Assembly: GCF_051020975.1 (NCBI RefSeq)
Contig: NW_027478160.1
Location: 7,648,001 to 7,712,000, forward strand
Direction of reading: 5' to 3'
Origin: Osmia lignaria lignaria
Taxonomy: Eukaryota; Arthropoda; Insecta; Hymenoptera; Megachilidae
DNA length: 64,000 nt
Numbering within the stretch: position 1 is the first letter of the stretch; the number at the start of each line of letters is the position of its first letter. Below the pieces are notes generated by a model, which was given only the letters and a program-made list of their open reading frames with translations, was not told where the DNA came from and did not search any database. Below, in pieces: positions 1-13,600 of the stretch. The position numbers and the translations under genes were made by a program.

Positions 1-322
1 TTGCAGATTTATCTCAAGGGAAGGGGCCTGACGGACATATTTCGAGATATTTCTTCTTCTTGTTGTTCTTCTTCTGCACAGCTAAGCTGGAAGTGGCATT
101 TGCAGCTCGCCATAGTGCAGAGTTATCTCAAAGAAAGGGGCCACGGTGTTTCTGTATCTCTATTATGTTGGTGCGGCTTCGGAACTTTTAAATATCTTGA
201 TATATCTCGAGAACTACGCATCTGATCAAAAAATATCATAGAACATAAAAAGTAGGAAACTTAATTATCTACAAAAAAGGTCTCTTAACATTTTGCCATA
301 GCTCGCTTCGTTTCCGAGATAT
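1..322 (+). repeat. Reference monomer of the satellite, with internal parts
   Basis: This first monomer shows the unit's anatomy. Positions 3-28 and 117-142 are two direct copies of a 26-base segment, matching at 23 of 26 positions and offset by 114. Positions 51-76 are a nearly pure pyrimidine tract of TTC and TTG triplets, followed by CACAG. The word CGAGATAT occurs as ATTTCGAGATATTT at about 39-52 and as TTCCGAGATATTT at the end, with the reverse-complement form ATATCTCGAG at 202-211. An AT-rich linker at 228-278 has runs of A centred near 230, 249, 258 and 275. The frame that starts at the TTG at 1 stays open for 74 codons and ends at a TGA. Confidence 0.9.
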
Positions 323-1289
323 TTGCAGATTTATCTCAAGGGAAGGGGCCTGACGGACATATTTCGAGATATTTCTTCTTCTTGTTGTTCTTCTTCTGCA
401 CAGCTAAGCTGGAAGTGGCATTTGCGGCTCGCACTAGTGCAGAGTTATCTCAAAGAAAGGGGCCACGGTGTTTCTGTATCCCTATTATGTTGGTGCGGCT
501 TCGGAACTTTTAAATATCTCGATATATCTCGAAAACTACGCTTCTGATCAAAAAATATCATAGAACATAAATTGTAGGAAACATAATCCTCTATAAACAA
601 CGTCTCTTAACATTTTGCCATAGCTCGCATCGTTTCCGAGACATTTGCAGATTCAGCTCAAAGGAACTGGCCTGACAGACATATTTCGAGATATTTCTTC
701 TTCTTGTTGTTCTTCCTCTGCACAGCTAAGCTGGAAGTGGCATTTGCAGCTCGCAATAGTGCAGAGTTATCTCAAAGAAAGGGGCCACGGTGTTTCTGTA
801 TCTCTATTATGTTGGTGCGGGTTCGGAACTTTTAAATATCTTGATATATCTCGAGAACTACGCATCTGATCCTAAAAATATCATAGAACATAAATTGTAG
901 GAAACATAATCCTCTATAAACAACGTCTCTTAACATTTTGCCATAGCTCGCTTCGTTTCCGAGATATTTGCAGATTTATCTCAAGGGAAGGGGCCTGACG
1001 GACATATTTCGAGATATTTCTTCTTCTTGTTGTTCTTCTTCTGCACAGCTAAGCTGGAAGTGGCATTTGCGGCTCGCACTAGTGCAGAGTTATCTCAAAG
1101 AAAGGGGCCACGGTGTTTCTGTATCCCTATTATGTTGGTGCGGCTTCGGAACTTTTAAATATCTCGATATATCTCGAAAACTACGCTTCTGATCAAAAAA
1201 TATCATAGAACATAAATTGTAGGAAACAGAATTCTCTACAAAAAAGGTCTCTTAACATTTTGCCATAGCTCGCTTCGTTTCCGAGATAT
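1..1289 (+). repeat. Four-monomer block (1289 bases)
   Basis: Four monomers of different classes form a unit of 322+322+323+322 bases. The same class order and the same length recur at 4832-6120, 6121-7409 and 7410-8698. The third monomer supplies the extra base. Its first monomer is not identical to that of the later copies, so this is an older relative of the two tandem copies further right. Confidence 0.75.
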
Positions 1290-4200
1290 TTGCAGATATA
1301 TCTCAAGGGAAGGGGCCTGACGGACATATTTCGAGATATTTCTTCTTCTTGTTGTTCTTCTTCTGCACAGCTAAGCTGGAAGTGGCATTTGCGGCTCGCA
1401 CTAGTGCAGAGTTATCTCAAAGAAAGGGGCCACGGTGTTTCTGTATCTCTATTATGTTGGTGCGGCTTCGGAACTTTTAAATATCTTGATATATCTCGAG
1501 AACTACGCATCTGATCAAAAAATATCATAGAACATAAAAAGTAGGAAACTTAATTATCTACAAAAAAGGTCTCTTAACATTTTGCCATAGCTCGCTTCGT
1601 TTCCGAGATATTTGCAGATTTATCTCAAGGGAAGGGGCCTGACGGACATATTTCGAGATATTTCTTCTTCTTGTTGTTCTTCTTCTGCACAGCTAAGCTG
1701 GAAGTGGCATTTGCGGCTCGCACTAGTGCAGAGTTATCTCAAAGAAAGGGGCCACGGTGTTTCTGTATCCCTATTATGTTGGTGCGGCTTCGGAACTTTT
1801 AAATATCTCGATATATCTCGAAAACTACGCTTCTGATCAAAAAATATCATAGAACATAAATTGTAGGAAACATAATCCTCTATAAACAACGTCTCTTAAC
1901 ATTTTGCCATAGCTCGCATCGTTTCCGAGACATTTGCAGATTCAGCTCAAAGGAACTGGCCTGACAGACATATTTCGAGATATTTCTTCTTCTTGTTGTT
2001 CTTCCTCTGCACAGCTAAGCTGGAAGTGGCATTTGCAGCTCGCAATAGTGCAGAGTTATCTCAAAGAAAGGGGCCACGGTGTTTCTGTATCTCTATTATG
2101 TTGGTGCGGCTTCGGAACTTTTAAATATCTTAATATATCTCGAGAACTACGCATCTGATCAAAAAATATCGTAGAACATAAAAAGTAGGAAACATAATTC
2201 TGTACAAAAAAGGTCTCTTACCATTTTGCCATAGCTCGCTTCGTTTCCGAGATATTTGCATATTTATCTCAAGGGAAGGGCCCTGACGGACATATTTCGA
2301 GATATTTCTTCTTCTTGTTGTTCTTCTTCTGTACAGCTAAGCTGGAAGTGGCATTTGCGGCTCGCACTAGTGCAGAGTTATCTCAAAGAAAGGGGCCACG
2401 GTGTTTCTGTATCTCTATTATGTTGGTGCGGCTTCGGAACTTTTAAATATCTTGATATATCTCGAGAACTACGCATCTGATCAAAAAATATCATAGAACA
2501 TAAAAAGTAGGAAACCTAATTTTCTACAAAAAAGGTCTCTTAACATTTTGTCATAGCTCGCTTCGTTTCCGAGATATTTGCAGATTTATCTCAAGGGAAG
2601 GCGCCTGACGGACATATTTCGAGATATTTCTTCTTCTTGTTGTTCTTCTTCTGCACAGCTAAGCTGGAAGTGGCATTTGCGGCTCGCACTAGTGCAGAGT
2701 TATCTCAAAGAAAGGGGCCACGGTGTTTCTGTATCCCTATTATGTTGGTGCGGCTTCGGAACTTTTAAATATCTCGATATATCTCGAAAACTACGCTTCT
2801 GATCAAAAAATATCATAGAACATAAATTGTAGGAAACATAATTCTCTACAAAAAACGTCTCTTAACATTTTGCCATAGCTCGCTTCGTTTCCGAGATATT
2901 TGCAGATTCAGCTCAAAGGAACTGGCCTGACGGACATATTTCGAGATATTTCTTCTTCTTGTTGTTCTTCTTCTGCACAGCTAAGCTGGAAGTGGCATTT
3001 ACAGCTCGCAGTAGTGCAGAGTTATCTCAAAGAAAGGGGCCACGGTGTTTCTGTATCCCTATTATGTTGGTGCGGCTTCGGAACTTTTAAATATCTCGAT
3101 ATATCTCGAAAACTACGCTTCTGATCAGAAAATATCATAGAACATAAATTGTAGGAAACTTAATTCTCTACAAAAAAGGTCTCTTAACATTTTGCCATAG
3201 CTCGCTTCGTTTCCGAGATATTTGCAGATTTATCTCAAGGGAAGGGGCCTGACGGACATATTTCGAGATATTTCTTCTTCTTGTTGTTCTTCTTCTGCAC
3301 AGCTAAGCTGGAAGTGGCATTTGCGGCTCGCACTAGTGCAGAGTTATCTCAAAGAAAGGGGCCACGGTGTTTCTGTATCCCTATTATGTTGGTGCGGCTT
3401 CGGAACTTTTAAATATCTCGATATATCTCGAAAACTACGCTTCTGATCAAAAAATATCATAGAACATAAATTGTAGCAAACATAATTCTCTATAAACAAC
3501 GTCTCTTAACATTTTGCCATAGCTCGCTTCGTTTCCGAGATATTTGCAGATTCAGCTCAAAGGAACTGGCCTGACGGACATATTTCGAGATATTTCTTCT
3601 TCTTGTTGTTCTTCCTCTGCACAGCTAAGCTGGAAGTGGCATTTGCAGCTCGCAATAGTGCAGAGTTATCTCAAAGAAAGGGGCCACGGTGTTTCTGTAT
3701 CTCTATTATGTTGGTGCGGGTTCGGAACTTTTAAATATCTTGATATATCTCGAGAACTACGCATCTGATCAAAAAATATCATAGAACATAAAAAGTAGGA
3801 AACTTAATTCTCTACAAAAAAGGTCTCTTAACATTTTGCCATAGCTCGCTTCGTTTCCGAGATATTTGAAGATTTATCTCAAGGGAAGGGGCCTGACGGA
3901 CATATTTCGAGATATTTCTTCTTCTTGTTGTTCTTCTTCTGCACAGCTAAGCTGGAAGTGGCATTTGCGGCTCGCACTAGTGCAGAGTTATCTCAAAGAA
4001 AGGGGCCACGGTGTTTCTGTATCCCTATTATGTTGGTGCGGCTTCGGAACTTTTAAATATCTCGATATATCTCGAAAACTACGCTTCTGATCAAAAAATA
4101 TCATAGAACATAAATTGTAGGAAACAGAATTCTCTACAAAAAAGGTCTCTTAACATTTTGCCATAGCTCGCTTCGTTTCCGAGATATTTGCAGATATATC

Positions 4201-6120
4201 TCAAGGGAAGGGGCCTGACGGACATATTTCGAGATATTTCTTCTTCTTGTTGTTCTTCTTCTGCACAGCTAAGCTGGAAGTGGCATTTGCGGCTCGCACT
4301 AGTGCAGAGTTATCTCAAAGAAAGGGGCCACGGTGTTTCTGTATCTCTATTATGTTGGTGCGGCTTCGGAACTTTTAAATATCTCGATACATCTCGAAAA
4401 CTACGCTTCTGATCAAAAAATATCATAGAACATAAAAAGTAGGAAACTTAATTCTCTACAAAAAAGATCTCTTAACATTTTGCCATAGCTCGCTTCGTTT
4501 CCGAGATATTTGCAGATATATCTCAAGGGAAGGGGCCTGACGGACATATTTCGGGATATTTCTTCTTCTTGTTGTTCTTCTTCTGCACAGCTAAGCTGGA
4601 AGTGGCATTTGCGGCTCGCACTAGTGCAGAGTTATCTCAAAGAAAGGGGCCACGGTGTTTCTGTATCCCTATTATGTTGGTGCGGCTTCGGAACTTTTAA
4701 ATATCTCAATATATCTCGAAAACTACGGTTCTGATCAAAAAATATCATAGAACATAAATTGTAGGAAACTTAATTCTCTACAAAAAAGGTCTCTTAACAT
4801 TTTGCCATAGCTCTCTTCGTTTCCGAGATATTTGCAGATATATCTCAAGGGAAGGGGCCTGACGGACATATTTCGAGATATTTCTTCTTCTTGTTGTTCT
4901 TCTTCTGCACAGCTAAGCTGGAAGTGGCATTTGCAGCTCGCCATAGTGCAGAGTTATCTCAAAGAAAGGGGCCACGGTGTTTCTGTATCTCTATTATGTT
5001 GGTGCGGCTTCGGAACTTTTAAATATCTTGATATATCTCGAGAACTACGCATCTGATCAAAAAATATCATAGAACATAAAAAGTAGGAAACTTAATTATC
5101 TACAAAAAAGGTCTCTTAACATTTTGCCATAGCTCGCTTCGTTTCCGAGATATTTGCAGATTTATCTCAAGGGAAGGGGCCTGACGGACATATTTCGAGA
5201 TATTTCTTCTTCTTGTTGTTCTTCTTCTGCACAGCTAAGCTGGAAGAGGCATTTGCGGCTCGCACTAGTGCAGAGTTATCTCAAAGAAAGGGGCCACGGT
5301 GTTTCTGTATCCCTATTATGTTGGTGCGGCTTCGGAACTTTTAAATATCTCGATATATCTCGAAAACTACGCTTCTGATCAAAAAATATCATAGAACATA
5401 AATTGTAGGAAACATAATCCTCTATAAACAACGTCTCTTAACATTTTGCCATAGCTCGCATCGTTTCCGAGACATTTGCAGATTCAGCTCAAAGGAACTG
5501 GCCTGACAGACATATTTCGAGATATTTCTTCTTCTTGTTGTTCTTCCTCTGCACAGCTAAGCTGGAAGTGGCATTTGCAGCTCGCAATAGTGCAGAGTTA
5601 TCTCAAAGAAAGGGGCCACGGTGTTTCTGTATCTCTATTATGTTGGTGCGGGTTCGGAACTTTTAAATATCTTGATATATCTCGAGAACTACGCATCTGA
5701 TCCTAAAAATATCATAGAACATAAAAAGTAGGAAACTTAATTCTCTACAAAAAAGGTCTCTTAACATTTTGCCATAGCTCGCTTCGTTTCCGAGATATTT
5801 GCAGATTTATCTCAAGGGAAGGGGCCTGACGGACATATTTCGAGATATTTCTTCTTCTTGTTGTTCTTCTTCTGCACAGCTAAGCTGGAAGTGGCATTTG
5901 CGGCTCGCACTAGTGCAGAGTTATCTCAAAGAAAGGGGCCACGGTGTTTCTGTATCCCTATTATGTTGGTGCGGCTTCGGAACTTTTAAATATCTCGATA
6001 TATCTCGAAAACTACGCTTCTGATCAAAAAATATCATAGAACATAAATTGTAGGAAACAGAATTCTCTACAAAAAAGGTCTCTTAACATTTTGCCATAGC
6101 TCGCTTCGTTTCCGAGATAT

Positions 6121-8698
6121 TTGCAGATATATCTCAAGGGAAGGGGCCTGACGGACATATTTCGAGATATTTCTTCTTCTTCTTGTTCTTCTTCTGCACA
6201 GCTAAGCTGGAAGTGGCATTTGCGGCTCGCACTAGTGCAGAGTTATCTCAAAGAAAGGGGCCACGGTGTTTCTGTATCTCTATTATGTTGGTGCGGCTTC
6301 GGAACTTTTAAATATCTTGATATATCTCGAGAACTACGCATCTGATCAAAAAATATCATAGAACATAAAAAGTAGGAAACTTAATTATCTACAAAAAAGG
6401 TCTCTTAACATTTTGCCATAGCTCGCTTCGTTTCCGAGATATTTGCAGATTTATCTCAAGGGAAGGGGCCTGACGGACATATTTCGAGATATTTCTTCTT
6501 CTTGTTGTTCTTCTTCTGCACAGCTAAGCTGGAAGTGGCATTTGCGGCTCGCACTAGTGCAGAGTTATCTCAAAGAAAGGGGCCACGGTGTTTCTGTATC
6601 CCTATTATGTTGGTGCGGCTTCGGAACTTTTAAATATCTCGATATATCTCGAAAACTACGCTTCTGATCAAAAAATATCATAGAACATAAATTGTAGGAA
6701 ACATAATCCTCTATAAACAACGTCTCTTAACATTTTGCCATAGCTCGCATCGTTTCCGAGACATTTGCAGATTCAGCTCAAAGGAACTGGCCTGACAGAC
6801 ATATTTCGAGATATTTCTTCTTCTTGTTGTTCTTCCTCTGCACAGCTAAGCTGGAAGTGGCATTTGCAGCTCGCAATAGTGCAGAGTTATCTCAAAGAAA
6901 GGGGCCACGGTGTTTCTGTATCTCTATTATGTTGGTGCGGGTTCGGAACTTTTAAATATCTTGATATATCTCGAGAACTACGCATCTGATCCTAAAAATA
7001 TCATAGAACATAAAAAGTAGGAAACTTAATTCTCTACAAAAAAGGTCTCTTAACATTTTGCCATAGCTCGCTTCGTTTCCGAGATATTTGCAGATTTATC
7101 TCAAGGGAAGGGGCCTGACGGACATATTTCGAGATATTTCTTCTTCTTGTTGTTCTTCTTCTGCACAGCTAAGCTGGAAGTGGCATTTGCGGCTCGCACT
7201 AGTGCAGAGTTATCTCAAAGAAAGGGGCCACGGTGTTTCTGTATCCCTATTATGTTGGTGCGGCTTCGGAACTTTTAAATATCTCGATATATCTCGAAAA
7301 CTACGCTTCTGATCAAAAAATATCATAGAACATAAATTGTAGGAAACAGAATTCTCTACAAAAAAGGTCTCTTAACATTTTGCCATAGCTCGCTTCGTTT
7401 CCGAGATATTTGCAGATATATCTCAAGGGAAGGGGCCTGACGGACATATTTCGAGATATTTCTTCTTCTTCTTGTTCTTCTTCTGCACAGCTAAGCTGGA
7501 AGTGGCATTTGCGGCTCGCACTAGTGCAGAGTTATCTCAAAGAAAGGGGCCACGGTGTTTCTGTATCTCTATTATGTTGGTGCGGCTTCGGAACTTTTAA
7601 ATATCTTGATATATCTCGAGAACTACGCATCTGATCAAAAAATATCATAGAACATAAAAAGTAGGAAACTTAATTATCTACAAAAAAGGTCTCTTAACAT
7701 TTTGCCATAGCTCGCTTCGTTTCCGAGATATTTGCAGATTTATCTCAAGGGAAGGGGCCTGACGGACATATTTCGAGATATTTCTTCTTCTTGTTGTTCT
7801 TCTTCTGCACAGCTAAGCTGGAAGTGGCATTTGCGGCTCGCACTAGTGCAGAGTTATCTCAAAGAAAGGGGCCACGGTGTTTCTGTATCCCTATTATGTT
7901 GGTGCGGCTTCGGAACTTTTAAATATCTCGATATATCTCGAAAACTACGCTTCTGATCAAAAAATATCATAGAACATAAATTGTAGGAAACATAATCCTC
8001 TATAAACAACGTCTCTTAACATTTTGCCATAGCTCGCATCGTTTCCGAGACATTTGCAGATTCAGCTCAAAGGAACTGGCCTGACAGACATATTTCGAGA
8101 TATTTCTTCTTCTTGTTGTTCTTCCTCTGCACAGCTAAGCTGGAAGTGGCATTTGCAGCTCGCAATAGTGCAGAGTTATCTCAAAGAAAGGGGCCACGGT
8201 GTTTCTGTATCTCTATTATGTTGGTGCGGGTTCGGAACTTTTAAATATCTTGATATATCTCGAGAACTACGCATCTGATCCTAAAAATATCATAGAACAT
8301 AAAAAGTAGGAAACTTAATTCTCTACAAAAAAGGTCTCTTAACATTTTGCCATAGCTCGCTTCGTTTCCGAGATATTTGCAGATTTATCTCAAGGGAAGG
8401 GGCCTGACGGACATATTTCGAGATATTTCTTCTTCTTGTTGTTCTTCTTCTGCACAGCTAAGCTGGAAGTGGCATTTGCGGCTCGCACTAGTGCAGAGTT
8501 ATCTCAAAGAAAGGGGCCACGGTGTTTCTGTATCCCTATTATGTTGGTGCGGCTTCGGAACTTTTAAATATCTCGATATATCTCGAAAACTACGCTTCTG
8601 ATCAAAAAATATCATAGAACATAAATTGTAGGAAACATAATCCTCTATAAACAACGTCTCTTAACATTTTGCCATAGCTCGCATCGTTTCCGAGACAT
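6121..8698 (+). repeat. Tandem pair of the 1289-base four-monomer block
   Basis: The blocks at 6121-7409 and 7410-8698 match in class order. They share a private change in the pyrimidine tract of their first monomer (TTCTTCTTCTTGTTC instead of TTCTTGTTGTTC), seen nowhere else in the window. This shared private change shows a recent local duplication of exactly four monomers. Confidence 0.8.
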
Positions 8699-10631
8699 TT
8701 GCAGATTCAGCTCAAAGGAACTGGCCTGACAGACATATTTCGAGATATTTCTTCTTCTTGTTGTTCTTCCTCTGCACAGCTAAGCTGGAAGTGGCATTTG
8801 CAGCTCGCAATAGTGCAGAGTTATCTCAAAGAAAGGGGCCACGGTGTTTCTGTATCTCTATTATGTTGGTGCGGGTTCGGAACTTTTAAATATCTTGATA
8901 TATCTCGAGAACTACGCATCTGATCCTAAAAATATCATAGAACATAAAAAGTAGGAAACTTAATTCTCTACAAAAAAGGTCTCTTAACATTTTGCCATAG
9001 CTCGCTTCGTTTCCGAGATATTTGCAGATTTATCTCAAGGGAAGGGCCCTGACGGACATATTTCGAGATATTTCTTCTTCTTGTTGTTCGTCTTCTGCAC
9101 AGCTAAGCTGGAAGTGGCATTTGCGGCTCGCACTAGTGCAGAGTTATCTCAAAGAAAGGGGCCACGGTGTTTCTGTATCTCTATTATGTTGGTGCGGCTT
9201 CGGAACTTTTAAATATCTTGATATATCTCGAGAACTACGCATCTGATCAAAAAATATCATAGAACATAAAAAGTAGGAAACTTAATTATCTACAAAAAAG
9301 GTCTCTTAACATTTTGCCATAGCTCGCTTCGTTTCCGAGATATTTGCAGATTTATCTCAAGGGAAGGGGCCTGACGGACATATTTCGAGATATTTCTTCT
9401 TCTTGTTGTTCTTCTTCTGCACAGCTAAGCTGGAAGTGGCATTTGCGGCTCGCACTAGTGCAGAGTTATCTCAAAGAAAGGGGCCACGGTGTTTCTGTAT
9501 CCCTATTATGTTGGTGCGGCTTCGGAACTTTTAAATATCTCGATATATCTCGAAAACTACGCTTCTGATCAAAAAATATCATAGAACATAAATTGTAGGA
9601 AACATAATCCTCTATAAACAACGTCTCTTAACATTTTGCCATAGCTCGCATCGTTTCCGAGACATTTGCAGATTCAGCTCAAAGGAACTGGCCTGACAGA
9701 CATATTTCGAGATATTTCTTCTTCTTGTTGTTCTTCTTCTGCACAGCTAAGCTGGAAGTGGCATTTGCGGCTCGCACTAGTGCAGAGTTATCTCAAAGAA
9801 AGGGGCCACGGTGTTTCTGTATCCCTATTATGTTGGTGCGGCTTCGGAACTTTTAAATATCTCGATATATCTCGAAAACTACGCTTCTGATCAAAAAATA
9901 TCATAGAACATAAATTGTAGGAAACAGAATTCTCTACAAAAAAGGTCTCTTAACATTTTGCCATAGCTCGCTTCGTTTCCGAGATATTTGCAGATATATC
10001 TCAAGGGAAGGGGCCTGACGGACATATTTCGAGATATTTCTTCTTCTTGTTGTTCTTCTTCTGCACAGCTAAGCTGGAAGTGGCATTTGCGGCTCGCACT
10101 AGTGCAGAGTTATCTCAAAGAAAGGGGCCACGGTGTTTCTGTATCTCTATTATGTTGGTGCGGCTTCGGAACTTTTAAATATCTTGATATATCTCGAGAA
10201 CTACGCATCTGATCAAAAAATATCATAGAACATAAAAAGTAGGAAACTTAATTATCTACAAAAAAGGTCTCTTAACATTTTGCCATAGCTCGCTTCGTTT
10301 CCGAGATATTTGCAGATTTATCTCAAGGGAAGGGGCCTGACGGACATATTTCGAGATATTTCTTCTTCTTGTTGTTCTTCTTCTGCACAGCTAAGCTGGA
10401 AGTGGCATTTGCGGCTCGCACTAGTGCAGAGTTATCTCAAAGAAAGGGGCCACGGTGTTTCTGTATCTCTATTATGTTGGTGCGGCTTCGGAACTTTTAA
10501 ATATCTTGATATATCTCGAGAACTACGCATCTGATCAAAAAATATCATAGAACATAAAAAGTAGGAAACTTAATTATCTACAAAAAAGGTCTCTTAACAT
10601 TTTGCCATAGCTCGCTTCGTTTCCGAGATAT

Positions 10632-13600
10632 TTGCAGATTTATCTCAAGGGAAGGGGCCTGACGGACATATTTCGAGATATTTCTTCTTCTTGTTGTTCT
10701 TCTTCTGCACAGCTAAGCTGGAAGTGGCATTTGCGGCTCGCACTAGTGCAGAGTTATCTCAAAGAAAGGGGCCACGGTGTTTCTGTATCCCTATTATGTT
10801 GGTGCGGCTTCGGAACTTTTAAATATCTCGATATATCTCGAAAACTACGCTTCTGATCAAAAAATATCATAGAACATAAATTGTAGGAAACATAATCCTC
10901 TATAAACAACGTCTCTTAACATTTTGCCATAGCTCGCATCGTTTCCGAGACATTTGCAGATTCAGCTCAAAGGAACTGGCCTGACAGACATATTTCGAGA
11001 TATTTCTTCTTCTTGTTGTTCTTCTTCTGCACAGCTAAGCTGGAAGTGGCATTTGCGGCTCGCACTAGTGCAGAGTTATCTCAAAGAAAGGGGCCACGGT
11101 GTTTCTGTATCCCTATTATGTTGGTGCGGCTTCGGAACTTTTAAATATCTCGATATATCTCGAAAACTACGCTTCTGATCAAAAAATATCATAGAACATA
11201 AATTGTAGGAAACAGAATTCTCTACAAAAAAGGTCTCTTAACATTTTGCCATAGCTCGCTTCGTTTCCGAGATATTTGCAGATATATCTCAAGGGAAGGG
11301 GCCTGACGGACATATTTCGAGATATTTCTTCTTCTTGTTGTTCTTCTTCTGCACAGCTAAGCTGGAAGTGGCATTTGCGGCTCGCACTAGTGCAGAGTTA
11401 TCTCAAAGAAAGGGGCCACGGTGTTTCTGTATCTCTATTATGTTGGTGCGGCTTCGGAACTTTTAAATATCTTGATATATCTCGAGAACTACGCATCTGA
11501 TCAAAAAATATCATAGAACATAAAAAGTAGGAAACTTAATTATCTACAAAAAAGGTCTCTTAACATTTTGCCATAGCTCGCTTCGTTTCCGAGATATTTG
11601 CAGATTTATCTCAAGGGAAGGGGCCTGACGGACATATTTCGAGATATTTCTTCTTCTTGTTGTTCTTCTTCTGCACAGCTAAGCTGGAAGTGGCATTTGC
11701 GGCTCGCACTAGTGCAGAGTTATCTCAAAGAAAGGGGCCACGGTGTTTCTGTATCCCTATTATGTTGGTGCGGCTTCGGAACTTTTAAATATCTCGATAT
11801 ATCTCGAAAACTACGCTTCTGATCAAAAAATATCATAGAACATAAATTGTAGGAAACATAATCCTCTATAAACAACGTCTCTTAACATTTTGCCATAGCT
11901 CGCTTCGTTTCCGAGATATTTGCAGATTTATCTCAAGGGAAGGGGCCTGACGGACATATTTCGAGATATTTCTTCTTCTTGTTGTTCTTCTTCTGCACAG
12001 CTAAGCTGGAAGTGGCATTTGCGGCTCGCACTAGTGCAGAGTTATCTCAAAGAAAGGGGCCACGGTGTTTCTGTATCCCTATTATGTTGGTGCGGCTTCG
12101 GAACTTTTAAATATCTCGATATATCTCGAAAACTACGCTTCTGATCAAAAAATATCATAGAACATAAATTGTAGGAAACAGAATTCTCTACAAAAAAGGT
12201 CTCTTAACATTTTGCCATAGCTCGCTTCGTTTCCGAGATATTTGCAGATATATCTCAAGGGAAGGGGCCTGACGGACATATTTCGAGATATTTCTTCTTC
12301 TTGTTGTTCTTCTTCTGCACAGCTAAGCTGGAAGTGGCATTTGCGGCTCGCACTAGTGCAGAGTTATCTCAAAGAAAGGGGCCACGGTGTTTCTGTATCT
12401 CTATTATGTTGGTGCGGCTTCGGAACTTTTAAATATCTTGATATATCTCGAGAACTACGCATCTGATCAAAAAATATCATAGAACATAAAAAGTAGGAAA
12501 CTTAATTATCTACAAAAAAGGTCTCTTAACATTTTGCCATAGCTCGCTTCGTTTCCGAGATATTTGCAGATTTATCTCAAGGGAAGGGGCCTGACGGACA
12601 TATTTCGAGATATTTCTTCTTCTTGTTGTTCTTCTTCTGCACAGCTAAGCTGGAAGTGGCATTTGCGGCTCGCACTAGTGCAGAGTTATCTCAAAGAAAG
12701 GGGCCACGGTGTTTCTGTATCTCTATTATGTTGGTGCGGCTTCGGAACTTTTAAATATCTTGATATATCTCGAGAACTACGCATCTGATCAAAAAATATC
12801 ATAGAACATAAAAAGTAGGAAACTTAATTATCTACAAAAAAGGTCTCTTAACATTTTGCCATAGCTCGCTTCGTTTCCGAGATATTTGCAGATTTATCTC
12901 AAGGGAAGGGGCCTGACGGACATATTTCGAGATATTTCTTCTTCTTGTTGTTCTTCTTCTGCACAGCTAAGCTGGAAGTGGCATTTGCGGCTCGCACTAG
13001 TGCAGAGTTATCTCAAAGAAAGGGGCCACGGTGTTTCTGTATCCCTATTATGTTGGTGCGGCTTCGGAACTTTTAAATATCTCGATATATCTCGAAAACT
13101 ACGCTTCTGATCAAAAAATATCATAGAACATAAATTGTAGGAAACATAATCCTCTATAAACAACGTCTCTTAACATTTTGCCATAGCTCGCATCGTTTCC
13201 GAGACATTTGCAGATTCAGCTCAAAGGAACTGGCCTGACAGACATATTTCGAGATATTTCTTCTTCTTGTTGTTCTTCCTCTGCACAGCTAAGCTGGAAG
13301 TGGCATTTGCAGCTCGCAATAGTGCAGAGTTATCTCAAAGAAAGGGGCCACGGTGTTTCTGTATCTCTATTATGTTGGTGCGGGTTCGGAACTTTTAAAT
13401 ATCTTGATATATCTCGAGAACTACGCATCTGATCCTAAAAATATCATAGAACATAAAAAGTAGGAAACTTAATTCTCTACAAAAATGGTCTCTTAACATT
13501 TTGCCATAGCTCGCTTCGTTTCCGAGATATTTGCAGATTTATCTCAAGGGAAGGGGCCTGACGGACATATTTCGAGATATTTCTTCTTCTTGTTGTTCTT

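Noticed and set aside
301..322. CENP-B box in CTTCGTTTCCGAGATATTTG
   Set aside because: Only the TTCG part fits; the required later A and CGGG positions do not match, so no CENP-B-type site is claimed.
4735..4944. Reverse-strand open frames rich in Glu and Gln across the array
   Set aside because: The acidic stretch is only the complement of the TTC/TTG tract; the frames are mirror images of the same satellite unit.
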